From Verrucomicrobiaceae bacterium (lineage in GTDB: Bacteria; Verrucomicrobiota; Verrucomicrobiia; Verrucomicrobiales; Verrucomicrobiaceae), in the NCBI GenBank assembly GCA_947466075.1, contig CANIBP010000022.1:20013-84012 (forward strand): a stretch of DNA of 64,000 bases. Reading direction: 5' to 3'. The notes under the pieces are model-generated. The model worked only from the letters and a program-made list of their open reading frames with translations. It was not told the origin of the DNA and did no database searches. Shown here piece by piece: positions 9,249 through 20,336 of the stretch. The number at the start of each line of letters is the position of its first letter. The stretch's first letter is position 1. Both the position numbers and the translations under genes were made by a program.

Positions 9249-10073
9249 TTATTTGAATTCAGGGTAGAACGGATTGCGCGCCTTTTCCTCACCGACGGTT
9301 GTCAGCGGACCGTGTCCGGGGCAGAGCGCGGTGTTATCGGGCAAAGAGAAGATTTCTTTGCGATTGGTGGCAAGGGCATCGGCGAAGGAAACCATGCCGC
9401 CTCCCATGCTGGAGGCGAAGAGGGCATCGCCGACGATGGCGACTGGCTTGGACAAGCCACTGACAATATATGAAATTCCGCCCTTCGAGTGACCCCAGGT
9501 GCTGCGGGGTTCGATCTTCAGTCCGCCGCTCTGCCAGCAATCTGTTTCGTTCAGTTCAAAGGTTTTAGCGCCAGCACAAGCTTCACGCGCATGCACAAAG
9601 GCAGTCACGGCACCATCAGCGGAGAGTTTGGCCAAGTCCATGATGTGATCTGGATGCGTGTGAGTGAGGAAGATGAGGCTGAGGTTAAGATCGTTGTTCT
9701 GGATGAAATTGATCATCGGTCCAGCATCGGCACCAGTGTCAAAGGCGACAGCGTTCTTCGTTTCGGCATCCCACACGAGGTAGGCATTCACAGTCATGTC
9801 GTGATACGTTGTATTGAACTGCGCTAGGCCTGGCAGTTTCACCTCTAATGGGCGCCAAGCGTTGTGAGACATCGTTACGAGCGAAGGGCCATGCAGGTTC
9901 AGATGCGGGGCCAGTTTGAGGAGCAGGGCGTAGTCAGCGGAGCCTACTCGAGCATTTAGGATTTCATCCACCGTCAAACCGGACTGGGCGGCAAGCCGGG
10001 AATCGCTCAGGCCAAGTCCGCGCTGGGCCTTGGCGATGACATCACTGAATAGATCTTCGAGAGGAATTGACAT
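9249..10073 (-). CDS. MBL-fold metallo-hydrolase with N-terminal HTH-like region
   Basis: 'FLTHTHPDHIMDL' (HxHxDH), 'STWGHSKGGISY', 'CPGHGPLTTVGEE'; N-term 'LGLSDSRLAAQSGLTVDEILNARVG' resembles an HTH. ORF opens at 10109; M at 10073 preferred. Confidence 0.85.
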   Translation of the reverse strand: MSIPLEDLFSDVIAKAQRGLGLSDSRLAAQSGLTVDEILNARVGSADYALLLKLAPHLNLHGPSLVTMSHNAWRPLEVKLPGLAQFNTTYHDMTVNAYLVWDAETKNAVAFDTGADAGPMINFIQNNDLNLSLIFLTHTHPDHIMDLAKLSADGAVTAFVHAREACAGAKTFELNETDCWQSGGLKIEPRSTWGHSKGGISYIVSGLSKPVAIVGDALFASSMGGGMVSFADALATNRKEIFSLPDNTALCPGHGPLTTVGEEKARNPFYPEFK

Positions 10074-10132
10074 GGGCGGCGATTCAATGCGGTCTGGCGG
10101 CGAAGGCAAGAGTTTATCGCAGATGGCCGATG

Positions 10133-12139
10133 CTACTGCTCAGCTAGCATCGCACGCAGACCGGAAAAGAAGTTGGTGTTTTCCTCCTGCGTGACGGTTT
10201 CATTCATGTGGCGGGTATAGTCGAGTTCTTCGACGTGCTTGCGATCCAGTTCCTTGAGGAAGAGACTGGGCATGCTGGTCTGCTTCTGGCCCCATTTCAC
10301 GCGAGTTCGCGTGTAGCTGATGGTGAGTTTCTGTTTGGCACGGGTGATGCCGACGTAGAACAATCGACGTTCTTCATCGACACGACCTTCATCGAAACTG
10401 CGCTTGTGGGGGAGAATACCTTGTTCAAGGCCGGGTAGATAAACGATTGGAAATTCGAGGCCTTTGGAGGCGTGCATGGTGATCAAGCACACACCTTTTT
10501 TCTTTTCGATATCGTCTTTCTCCTCTCGCTCATCATTGAGGCTGATTTCGTCGAGGAATCCGCCAAGGCCGTCGGCGCGATTGCGTTCTTCGTAGGCCGC
10601 AAGGCTTTTGAGGAGCTCCTTGAGCCCGTTTTCCCAGCCTGCGAAGTCTTCAGGCTCCTTAGCGGCTTTTTTGAGATGATCCATGTAGCCGATATCGAGG
10701 ATGAGCGCTTCGGTCATTTGCTCGAGTTGAGTGCCGTTGGTGTTCGCCGGGCCAGAAAATTTGGTGATGAGTCGTGTGAAGGTTCGGATGGCGTTGCGTG
10801 CTTTCTCTGGAATCTGGCGAAGGAAGTCTTCATCACAAAGGGCAACCCAGACGCTATGGTGTTTCTCCATGCTGCGTTCTCGGGCGAGTTCGGCAGTGGC
10901 GCTGCCAATGCCGCGGGTGGGCGTATTCAAAACTCGTAGCAGGCTGATGTCGTCATGAGGATTGTGCAGAACGCTGAGGTAGCAGAGAATGTCCTTCACT
11001 TCGCGACGATCAAAGAAGCTGCGGGCGCCGACGACACGATAAGGAATTTTGCGCTGACGGAAGGCTTGTTCCAGCACGCGTGATTGATCGTTGGTGCGGA
11101 AGAGCACAGCGAAATCCTCCAGCGGCTGTTTGTTCGAAAAATGGGCAGTTTCGACCTCTTTCGCGATCATATCGGCCTCTTCTTTTTCATCCTGCGTTGC
11201 GATGAGACGCACGGGTTCAGAACCGTTGTTGCGGCTCCAGAGCGATTTAGGACGGCGGCCAGCGTTGTTTTTAATGAGGCTGTTCGCGGTGTGAAGGATG
11301 GCCGTGGTGCTGCGATAATTTTCCTCCAGTTTGACGACGTGCGGATTGGGAAAGAAGTTTTCGAACTCGGTGATGTTGGTGATCTCGGCACCACGCCAGC
11401 CGTAGATGCTCTGGTCATCATCGCCTACGACGCAGACGTTGTAAGGCGCTGGCACGAGTGCTCGCAGGAGGCGCATCTGGAGAGAGTTGGTGTCCTGAAA
11501 CTCGTCCACCATGACGTAGTGATGCCGACTCTGCACGGTAGCGCGGACATCAGCGTGATCTTCAAGTAAACGCACACCGAGGACGAGCAGATCGTCGAAG
11601 TCCATGACGTTGAGGCCGCGCATTTCATCCATGTATTTCTCCATGACGGCGGCATCGAGGCTGTGCTGCGGGTCGCCAAGGCTTTTGCCGTCGTTCTTTG
11701 ATTTACTGATGCGCGACAGGGCGAGCGATGGATCAAGCGTTTCGTCTTTGACGAGGAGACCTTTGAGAACTTTTTTGAGCAAGCTTTCCTGCTCGCCCTG
11801 ACTGTAGATGACGAAGTTATTTTTATAGCCGACCTGCGAGGCGAATTCGCGCAGCAGTCGTGCGCAAAAGGCGTGGAAAGTGCCGAGCACGACTTTTTTG
11901 CCGAGTCCATCGCGAACCATGCCTTTGACGCGTTCGCGCATTTCAGTGGCGGCTTTGTTAGTGAAGGTGACGGAGAGGATGTTTTTCGGATCGATGCCTT
12001 CATTCACCATATAACTGATGCGCGCGGTGAGTACACGCGTCTTGCCCGTTCCTGCTCCAGCAAGAATAAGCAACGGGCCATGAATGTGTGTGGCCGCTTC
12101 ACGTTGTTGGGCATTGAGGGTGCCGGTGAAGGCGCTCAT
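10133..12139 (-). CDS. UvrD/PcrA-type ATP-dependent DNA helicase
   Basis: 'LNAQQREAATHIHGPLLILAGAGTGKTRVL', 'VDEFQDTN', 'VVGDDDQSIYGWRGA', 'LITMHASKGLEFPIVYLPGLEQGILPH'. Confidence 0.96.
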   Translation of the reverse strand: MSAFTGTLNAQQREAATHIHGPLLILAGAGTGKTRVLTARISYMVNEGIDPKNILSVTFTNKAATEMRERVKGMVRDGLGKKVVLGTFHAFCARLLREFASQVGYKNNFVIYSQGEQESLLKKVLKGLLVKDETLDPSLALSRISKSKNDGKSLGDPQHSLDAAVMEKYMDEMRGLNVMDFDDLLVLGVRLLEDHADVRATVQSRHHYVMVDEFQDTNSLQMRLLRALVPAPYNVCVVGDDDQSIYGWRGAEITNITEFENFFPNPHVVKLEENYRSTTAILHTANSLIKNNAGRRPKSLWSRNNGSEPVRLIATQDEKEEADMIAKEVETAHFSNKQPLEDFAVLFRTNDQSRVLEQAFRQRKIPYRVVGARSFFDRREVKDILCYLSVLHNPHDDISLLRVLNTPTRGIGSATAELARERSMEKHHSVWVALCDEDFLRQIPEKARNAIRTFTRLITKFSGPANTNGTQLEQMTEALILDIGYMDHLKKAAKEPEDFAGWENGLKELLKSLAAYEERNRADGLGGFLDEISLNDEREEKDDIEKKKGVCLITMHASKGLEFPIVYLPGLEQGILPHKRSFDEGRVDEERRLFYVGITRAKQKLTISYTRTRVKWGQKQTSMPSLFLKELDRKHVEELDYTRHMNETVTQEENTNFFSGLRAMLAEQ

Positions 12140-13233
12140 GATGCTTCCGCACCTCGCACGGGCAATCCACGCTCACGCCATTCGTTCAATACCATAGGCA
12201 GGAGCTTGTGTTCTTCGATCTTGATGCGCGCGTGCAGAATTTCCGCAGTGTCTCCAGCAAGCACGGGAACCGTCGCTTGTGCGAGGATGCGTCCGGCATC
12301 GATTTCTGCGGTGACGAGATGCACTGTGCAGCCGGTTTCGCTGTCGCCAGCTTGAAGTGCGAGTTGCGGAGCATTAGCTCCTTTGTGTTTAGGAAGCAGG
12401 GAGGGGTGGACATTCACGATGCGACCGGCATAAGCGCTAATTACTGGCTCTTTGAGGATGCGCATGAAACCGGCGAGCACGACGACATCCACTCGCGCAC
12501 GTTCGAGATGCTCGAATATCTCCTTTTGCGCGGCTTCGCTAAGTTTGCGAGGATTGTCGCCTCCATTGACGAATTGTGCAGGCGATCCAGCATCACTAGC
12601 AATCTTGAGGAAATTGGAGTCAGCTTGATCACTGAGAGTGATGACGATTTCGGCATTGAGAGTGCCTGACTGGACTGCATGGATGATAGCAAGAAGGTTG
12701 GAGCCTTCACCCGATCCTAGTACGGCAATACGGAGGCGGTTTGCATCGTTACTGCCGAGCATCCTATTAATCGTCTTGGTGGTCGATTTACCAGGGACGA
12801 GCGGCAGAATGCGAATTTCCGTTCCTGCGTTTTCCAGTGCCCTGCGCTCCTCACGATTCAAAGAGTCGACAGTGTAATCGCCACCTTTAGCGTAAACGTG
12901 TGGACGAATGGCGTCGATAAGTGCGGTGGCACGTTCATCGTGAAACACCACGACCGCATCCACAGCGCGCAAGGCGGACATCACTTCAGCGCGGTCATTT
13001 TCGTTGTTGAGCGGACGATCCGAGCCTTTAAGAGCGCGCACCGATTGATCTGAATTCAAAGCAACGACTAAGGCATCTCCCAGAGCTCGCGCTTGGTCTA
13101 GATACCGCACATGACCAGCATGCAGCAGGTCGAAGCAACCATTGGTGAACACCAATTTGCGGCCCTGCTGGTCCAGATCGGCACGCAGACGCTGAACGTC
13201 GGCGATGCTCATGGGGGTGTAGTCAGCGGGCAT
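12136..13233 (-). CDS. Fusion: RfaE2/HldE-type nucleotidyltransferase domain + phosphoribosylglycinamide formyltransferase (PurN)
   Basis: N-half: 'KLVFTNGCFDLLHAGHVRYLDQARALGDALVVALNSDQSVRALKGSDRPLN' (HxGH). C-half: 'RIAVLGSGEGSNLLAII', 'GRIVNVHPSLLPKHKGANAPQLAL', 'GCTVHLVTAEIDAGRILAQATVPV'. Confidence 0.93.
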   Translation of the reverse strand: MPADYTPMSIADVQRLRADLDQQGRKLVFTNGCFDLLHAGHVRYLDQARALGDALVVALNSDQSVRALKGSDRPLNNENDRAEVMSALRAVDAVVVFHDERATALIDAIRPHVYAKGGDYTVDSLNREERRALENAGTEIRILPLVPGKSTTKTINRMLGSNDANRLRIAVLGSGEGSNLLAIIHAVQSGTLNAEIVITLSDQADSNFLKIASDAGSPAQFVNGGDNPRKLSEAAQKEIFEHLERARVDVVVLAGFMRILKEPVISAYAGRIVNVHPSLLPKHKGANAPQLALQAGDSETGCTVHLVTAEIDAGRILAQATVPVLAGDTAEILHARIKIEEHKLLPMVLNEWRERGLPVRGAEAS

Positions 13234-13306
13234 GCCTTGCTATTGGCGTGAACCAGCGCGGATGCAAGAAACGAGCGCTCTGAATTCAATGTGGCGAACG
13301 CTGCCA

Positions 13307-13338
13307 AAGAAAAAGCGGAAAGCTCACGCCTTCCGCTT
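13307..13338 (-). terminator. Rho-independent terminator-like hairpin
   Basis: AAGCGGAA-agctcacgcc-TTCCGCTT followed on minus strand by TTTTCTTT, downstream of the 13363-14157 gene. Confidence 0.6.
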
Positions 13339-13362
13339 CGAGTGGAAATTTGAATGAAAGGA

Positions 13363-14157
13363 TCAGTTCTGTTTAACGACCACTTTGTCAGCAGTGTTTT
13401 CGAGAACAACGGCACCAGGATCACGAGTGAGCGGCCAATAAGCGTCCATATTGAGCTTCGTTGGCGGTTTCATTTGAAACTGTGTTCCGTCTTTGGCGGC
13501 GAAACCTTGGTAGGCCAGAGGCATGAGGGTCACACATACTCGCTCCTGGTCAAATTTTTGTACATGCAGGGCGGCGGCGAAGGTGCTTTTTTGGTCTAGC
13601 ACCAGTGTGTCACCCACTTGATAAGGATCGGCTTCGTCTTTGTTGCCAGGAAGCACAATTTCAATATCGACATCTTCAATGTCTGAGGAACGGGCGCGCA
13701 CTACCCAACCTTCTGTGATAACATCACCTGAGGTGAGAGGACGAGCGTTGATCACCTGGAAGCTGCCTTTGACGTAGAGCGGTTGTTCCTGTTTGTAATT
13801 ACGAATGTAGGAGCGCTTGAGAAGATCATTCTTCACAGCGAGTTGATCATGCGAGAATGCGTAGAACTCTGCGAGCAGATCACGTGCAGGAACAAATTTA
13901 CCCTGTGGCACAGTGTAGTTGGTGAATTTGCGAAGCGGATCAAGTTTATCGAAGCGTGCGAGGACGCGATAGTTGAAAGGCTTTTCAGGATGCGCGAACA
14001 CCATGATGCTGAAGAACCAGCAGAAGGTGGCGAAGCCCATGAGCAGCGTAATCAAGATCGTCCACCAAAAAATACCCCCAGAGTCTTTCTTCTTGGAAAA
14101 ACTCCCACCACCGTAAGAACGGTACTCGTTTCCATCGCTCAAAAATCGGATTTGCAT
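13363..14157 (-). CDS. Hypothetical membrane protein
   Basis: N-terminal TM 'FWWTILITLLMGFATFCWFFSIMVFA'; continuous ORF. Confidence 0.7.
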   Translation of the reverse strand: MQIRFLSDGNEYRSYGGGSFSKKKDSGGIFWWTILITLLMGFATFCWFFSIMVFAHPEKPFNYRVLARFDKLDPLRKFTNYTVPQGKFVPARDLLAEFYAFSHDQLAVKNDLLKRSYIRNYKQEQPLYVKGSFQVINARPLTSGDVITEGWVVRARSSDIEDVDIEIVLPGNKDEADPYQVGDTLVLDQKSTFAAALHVQKFDQERVCVTLMPLAYQGFAAKDGTQFQMKPPTKLNMDAYWPLTRDPGAVVLENTADKVVVKQN

Positions 14158-14272
14158 GGCATTATTGCGAAAATTTTAATTTTTATAATTAAGAATGTTC
14201 AAATTCTACAAGATTGGCTGAATTTGAAAAGTAAATTTTGTGAATAAGTTGGCAGCATCGCTGCTGCATGAA

Positions 14273-14605
14273 TTAGGCGGTTTGGGGCTCAAAAGAGGTT
14301 CCGCACCCGCAGCTTCGAGCAGCGTTAGGGTTGGTAAGTTTGAAACCGGTATCAGAAAGAGCATCCACGTAATCAAGCTGGCAACCGCGCAGATAGCCGA
14401 TGCTTTCACGATCAATGATGATCGAAACGCCGTTTTGGGTCTGGATGGAGTCTTCAGTTTCAGATTCGTCCAGAGCCATCACATACTGCATGCCTGCACA
14501 GCCGCCTTTCTCCACGCGCAGACGTAATCCAGTGCCTGCTGCGGCATTTTTCTCTGCAATCAGAGATTTGAGATGTTCGATGGCGCTGGAAGTGAGGGAA
14601 ATCAT
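14273..14605 (-). CDS. HesB/IscA-family iron-sulfur cluster assembly protein
   Basis: MISLTSSAIEHLKSLIAEKNAAAGTGLRLRVEKGGCAGMQYVMAL...NPNAARSCGCGTSF; three conserved Cys (GGCAG, CGCG). The ORF-track start at 15136 overlaps mutL and is too long. Confidence 0.93.
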   Translation of the reverse strand: MISLTSSAIEHLKSLIAEKNAAAGTGLRLRVEKGGCAGMQYVMALDESETEDSIQTQNGVSIIIDRESIGYLRGCQLDYVDALSDTGFKLTNPNAARSCGCGTSFEPQTA

Positions 14606-14741
14606 GCTTGAAAAGTATGTGTTTGTTTTGAGGAACAGTGCTTGAGGAGTGCGGGTATTGCAATTCCTCGCGCGGCGTCCAATGTGACATTTCCTTGGAG
14701 CAAAAGAGCTACGTCTGTTGTAGCGCACTTTATCGAAGTTC

Positions 14742-16568
14742 ATGTCCAAAATTCGCATTCTTCCAGACGCACTCGCCAGCCAGGTGGCAGCGGGAGAGGT
14801 TGTCGAGCGCCCGGCGGCTTTGGTCCGTGAACTGGTGGAAAACAGCCTGGATGCGGGGGCAAGGCACATCGAAGTCCACGCGCAGCGCGGCGGCATTGCC
14901 ATGATTCGCATCGTTGATGACGGCAGTGGTATGGATCGTGAGGATGCCATGTTGTGTCTCGAAAGACACGCGACCAGCAAGATTCGGACCAAGGAGGACC
15001 TCGGGGCCATTTGCACCTTTGGCTTTCGTGGCGAGGCGCTGCCCAGCATCGCCAGCGTCTCACGCTTTCGCCTCGCTACGCGTGAGAAGGAGGCGCTCGT
15101 AGGCACCGAAATCGAGGTGAACGGCGGTAAACTCATGGCGGTGCGCGATCATGGTGGTGCTCCCGGCACGGTGATCGAGGCTCGTTCGTTGTTCTTCAAC
15201 GTGCCAGCTCGCCGTAAATTCCTGCGCACCGAAAACACCGAGTTCGCTCACGTGGAGCAGCAACTTCGCCTACATGCCATCGCCAATCCTCAGGCGGCAT
15301 TCACTTTGACGCACAATGGCGAACTCATACTGCATCTTCCGGCTACTCGTGATATGCTGGAGCGCATTCGCGGGCTAGTGGGCGATGAACTCGCCTCACG
15401 TCTGCTCAAAATCGAAGAAACGACACTGCATGGCGTGACAGTGACCGGTTACATTGGTGGTCCAGGCATGAGCCGCTCCAATCGTCAGATGCAGACGACC
15501 TATCTCAATGGGCGCCCCATCGAAAGCCCCAGCATTTCGTATGGCCTGCGTGAGGGCTATCACACCGCGTTGATGAAGGGGCAATATCCCGTCACATTCC
15601 TGTTCATCCAGATGGATCCCACGGCCTTCGATGTGAATGTGCATCCAGCAAAGAAGGAGGTGCGGTTTCACGATGGCAATGGTGTGCGCGATGCCATCGC
15701 TCGTTGCGTGAGTCGCACGCTCGAAAACGCCGCCAAGCTTCCCAGCGGACATGCGCCAGCACGCTCTGTTCCTGTTGTTCCAGCGGTGGAAACCACACGG
15801 CAGGAGCAGTTTGCCATGCCAATGGCGATTTCTTCCGCACCTTTACGACTGGTTGAATCTACCGTTCCGGCAACAGTGGCGCTTCAGAAAATCCTTCCGA
15901 ATGTAGAACGGCCATCAGTTGAAATTGCTTCCCCGAGGCAAGTCGAGAAGCCCCAGCCAGAATCCCAAGGGCAGCCCACAGCGTCCGACTTCCGCATCAT
16001 CGGTGTTTTGCAGAAACTCTATGTGCTCATGGAGGGCAAAGAGGGGTTGGTGATGATGGACCAGCACGCAGCGCATGAACGCGTGAACTTTGAAAAATTC
16101 CGCCGCGCTCTCGAAACTGGTGGGGTGCCATGCCAGCGCCTGCTGATGCCCATCAATCTGCAAACCACACCGCGTGATGCCGATCTGCTGAAGCAAAATC
16201 AGACTGTGCTTAGCCGTTTGGGCATCGAGATCGAACCCTTCGGCCCGAACATCTTCAAGGTCGAGGCGCTGCCAGCTTTTTTAAAAACCGACGACCCCGC
16301 AGCATGGCTTGATCAGGTCATCGAGGAACTGAGCAGCCTGAGCGCGAAATCATCCTCGCTGCGCCTCAGCGAAGACGCCATAGCCACCACTGCCTGCCGT
16401 GCTTCTGTGAAAAGCAACGACGTGCTTTCCATTCCCGAGTTGCAGGCGCTGCTCAAAGACCTCCTCGCCTGCGAAATGCCCTACTGCTGCCCACATGGCC
16501 GTCCCACGCTCGTGCAAATCTCCACCGCCGAAATGGAGCGTAAATTCGGCCGCAGAGCGCCAGGGTAG
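14742..16568 (+). CDS. mutL: DNA mismatch repair protein MutL
   Basis: 'IRILPDALASQVAAGEVVERPAALVRELVENSLDAGA', 'TFGFRGEALPSIASV', C-term 'CPHGRPTLVQIS'. Confidence 0.98.
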   Translation: MSKIRILPDALASQVAAGEVVERPAALVRELVENSLDAGARHIEVHAQRGGIAMIRIVDDGSGMDREDAMLCLERHATSKIRTKEDLGAICTFGFRGEALPSIASVSRFRLATREKEALVGTEIEVNGGKLMAVRDHGGAPGTVIEARSLFFNVPARRKFLRTENTEFAHVEQQLRLHAIANPQAAFTLTHNGELILHLPATRDMLERIRGLVGDELASRLLKIEETTLHGVTVTGYIGGPGMSRSNRQMQTTYLNGRPIESPSISYGLREGYHTALMKGQYPVTFLFIQMDPTAFDVNVHPAKKEVRFHDGNGVRDAIARCVSRTLENAAKLPSGHAPARSVPVVPAVETTRQEQFAMPMAISSAPLRLVESTVPATVALQKILPNVERPSVEIASPRQVEKPQPESQGQPTASDFRIIGVLQKLYVLMEGKEGLVMMDQHAAHERVNFEKFRRALETGGVPCQRLLMPINLQTTPRDADLLKQNQTVLSRLGIEIEPFGPNIFKVEALPAFLKTDDPAAWLDQVIEELSSLSAKSSSLRLSEDAIATTACRASVKSNDVLSIPELQALLKDLLACEMPYCCPHGRPTLVQISTAEMERKFGRRAPG

Positions 16569-16653
16569 GGGAGTGCGGTAGATTTGAAATCTCGTGATAA
16601 GTCCGAAGGGCAGCAACGTTAAAGGGCGAACCTCCCCCAAACCCACTCTGCTC

Positions 16654-17937
16654 ATGAATCCCTTCCGCAACGATCTTTCCCGCCGTGCCTTCGTTTCCGG
16701 CGCAGCCAAGACATTTCTCGGCGTCAGTGCCGCCTCCCGTGTCATTGCCGCGCCTGGCATCGGCACCTCGCCACTCAAGCAGGCTGCCACGGCACGCAAC
16801 GTCATCTATTTGTATATGACCGGCGGCATGAGCCACCTAGACACCTTTGATCCGAAGCCTGGAAAGACCGATATCATGGGTCTTACTAAAGTGATCAACA
16901 CCAACGTCGATGGTGTTCGCGTTTCAGATAGCATTCCACTCATTGCCCGGCAGATGGACAAGCTTGCCGTCGTTCGCAGTATGATGACCACGCAGGGAGC
17001 CCACGAGCAGGGGCAGTATTATCAGCACACCAGCTACACGCAGCGCAGCAGCATACGCCATCCCACCATGGGTGCATGGCTACAAAAGTTCCAGGACCGT
17101 GGCAATCCCACGCTTCCGGGTAGCGTCATGATAGGCAACGACAGCCGTCATCCTGGTGCGGGTTTCTTCGAAAGTCGCTTCGCGCCGCTCATGATCAGCG
17201 ACCCCGAGAACGGCATCAACAACGTCAAAACCAACTCATGGTTCACCGAAGAGCGCTTTAACAGTCGCCTTGCCACGGCCAAGCAACTCGACCGCCAGTT
17301 TGCTGAAACCTATAACGTCAAAAACGTCCGCGCCTATGCCGACATGTATGACGATGCGCTCAAGATGATGAAGAGCGAAGAATTGAAAGCATTCGATCTC
17401 AGTGACGAACCTGAGGCTCTGCGTGCCAAATACGGCAAAGACACGTTTGGCCAAGGTTGCCTGCTTGCTCGGCGCCTCGTTGAGCATGGTGTGCGCTTTG
17501 CCGAGGTTTCCTTCGGTAGTTGGGACACACACAATGCCAACTTCACTCGTGTGCCTGAGCTTTGTGACGAACTCGACTCCGCACTCAGCACCCTGTTACA
17601 GGATCTCGAATCCCGCGGATTGTTGCAGGAGACGCTCGTCGTTCTCGCCACTGAATTTGGCCGCACGCCTGAGATCAACGCCAATGATGGCCGCGACCAC
17701 CACGCAACTGGCTTCACCTGCCTCATGGCGGGCGGCGGCGTTCGCGGTGGACAGGTTTATGGTGCCACCGACGAAATCGGCAAAAAAGCCGTCGAAAATG
17801 TGGTCACCATCCCTGACTTCAACGCCACCATTGCCTATGCCCTCGGCATCCCGCTTGATCAGGTGCTATACAGCCCCAGCAAGCGTCCGTTCACAGTTGC
17901 TGACAAAGGGAAACCGATTACTGCGCTGTTTGGGTGA
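16654..17937 (+). CDS. DUF1501 domain-containing protein (Tat-like signal)
   Basis: 'NDLSRRAFVSGAAKTFLGVSAASRV' signal; 'IYLYMTGGMSHLDTFDPKPG', 'LVVLATEFGRTPEINANDGRDHHATGFTCLMAGGGVRGG'. Confidence 0.92.
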   Translation: MNPFRNDLSRRAFVSGAAKTFLGVSAASRVIAAPGIGTSPLKQAATARNVIYLYMTGGMSHLDTFDPKPGKTDIMGLTKVINTNVDGVRVSDSIPLIARQMDKLAVVRSMMTTQGAHEQGQYYQHTSYTQRSSIRHPTMGAWLQKFQDRGNPTLPGSVMIGNDSRHPGAGFFESRFAPLMISDPENGINNVKTNSWFTEERFNSRLATAKQLDRQFAETYNVKNVRAYADMYDDALKMMKSEELKAFDLSDEPEALRAKYGKDTFGQGCLLARRLVEHGVRFAEVSFGSWDTHNANFTRVPELCDELDSALSTLLQDLESRGLLQETLVVLATEFGRTPEINANDGRDHHATGFTCLMAGGGVRGGQVYGATDEIGKKAVENVVTIPDFNATIAYALGIPLDQVLYSPSKRPFTVADKGKPITALFG

Positions 17938-18128
17938 TTGATCGGTGATTTCGTGAAGTCTTAGATTCGGCATGGTGGTAGCTTCTGCGCTCCAACATGG
18001 CGCATGTCCTGCTTTGGTCGTAAAACTACCGTTTGAGCGGCTGCTGCATCCGTGTATGAAGCCCGCTCCCCCGGAAATTTCTGGAAACCTTCTTGAAAAA
18101 TCCCAATTAATTAGCAAAACTTAAATAA

Positions 18129-19424
<1,296 letters not shown>

Positions 19425-19430
19425 GACCCG

Positions 19431-19757
19431 ATGAACTACCGAGAAGTGCGCGCATCCGAACCCCAGACCCCCTGGGAATTCTGGATGCGCGCCCTCCTTA
19501 AGGTCGCCAAGTTCATCCTCCTGCTGCTCGTTGTCCCCGTAATCTATGTCCTGTGTGACAACCCGATGGACACGCAGATGGCCATGCGTACGAAGCTTGA
19601 TCAACTCAAAGTGCAGCGTGACACGCTCAAAACTGATCGCGATAAACTCCTGCGCCGCATGGAGTGGATCAAAAACGACAACGCCTACCTCGAAATGGCC
19701 GCCCGCGACCGCCTGCACCTCCAGAAGGAAGGCGAGTACGTCCTGCGGTTTGAGTAA
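19431..19757 (+). CDS. FtsB/DivIC-family septum formation initiator
   Basis: TM segment plus coiled-coil, ends 'NDNAYLEMAARDRLHLQKEGEYVLRFE'. Confidence 0.8.
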   Translation: MNYREVRASEPQTPWEFWMRALLKVAKFILLLLVVPVIYVLCDNPMDTQMAMRTKLDQLKVQRDTLKTDRDKLLRRMEWIKNDNAYLEMAARDRLHLQKEGEYVLRFE

Positions 19758-19776
19758 GTCACCATCTTCGTGATGT

Positions 19777-20070
19777 TTAACCGAATAGGGGCAGCAATGC
19801 GCCGATCATAAAAATGATCAGCAGCGCCAGGGCCACCCACCACCAGAGATTCGCTGTCAGCGGCTGCTTCGAGCTTTTGCCGCCGAATTCACGGGCGATG
19901 AAGTCGTCGTAATCGAACTCGTCATCGGGAAGGTCGAGGCCATCGGCATGCGTGTCACCGCTCCAGCCGGAATTGGCACAGGCGCCGCAATCATCACAGG
20001 CGGCGGCTCCGCGTGGCACCCATTCGCCGCAGGCCGGGCATTGGCCGGGAGGTTTGAAGGCCACGCTCAT
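19777..20070 (-). CDS. Zinc-ribbon membrane protein, hypothetical
   Basis: CxxC...CxxC ribbon 'CPACGEWVPRGAAACDDCGAC' and C-terminal TM. Confidence 0.7.
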   Translation of the reverse strand: MSVAFKPPGQCPACGEWVPRGAAACDDCGACANSGWSGDTHADGLDLPDDEFDYDDFIAREFGGKSSKQPLTANLWWWVALALLIIFMIGALLPLFG

Positions 20071-20336
20071 TCGGCGGGCTGCGAGATCGTTTGGATCTGC
20101 GGCTTACGGCTCAGCGGGGCAGTGCTCGCTGCATGTGCCGCAGGAGAAACACTCAAACGGTGAAAAGCCGCCGTGTCAGCCACACCACTGGTATTGAGGA
20201 GCGGTGCTAATCCTGCTTGTCGCGAGTGTGAGCCCACTGGCCCCGGACGCAGTGGTGCGAGCATCACCAGCACGGCCATGGCGATAACACCGGTGGCTAG
20301 AAGTTGGCTGGTGGTGATGGGTTGCTGCCTTCTCAT
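20067..20336 (-). CDS. Hypothetical small protein with N-terminal TM
   Basis: 4-nt overlap with 19777-20070 gene; TM 'LLATGVIAMAVLVMLAPL'. Confidence 0.5.
   Translation of the reverse strand: MRRQQPITTSQLLATGVIAMAVLVMLAPLRPGPVGSHSRQAGLAPLLNTSGVADTAAFHRLSVSPAAHAASTAPLSRKPQIQTISQPAE

Noticed and set aside
14606-15136. N-terminal extension of the HesB/IscA ORF
   Set aside because: Lies antisense to mutL; the family protein starts at 14605.
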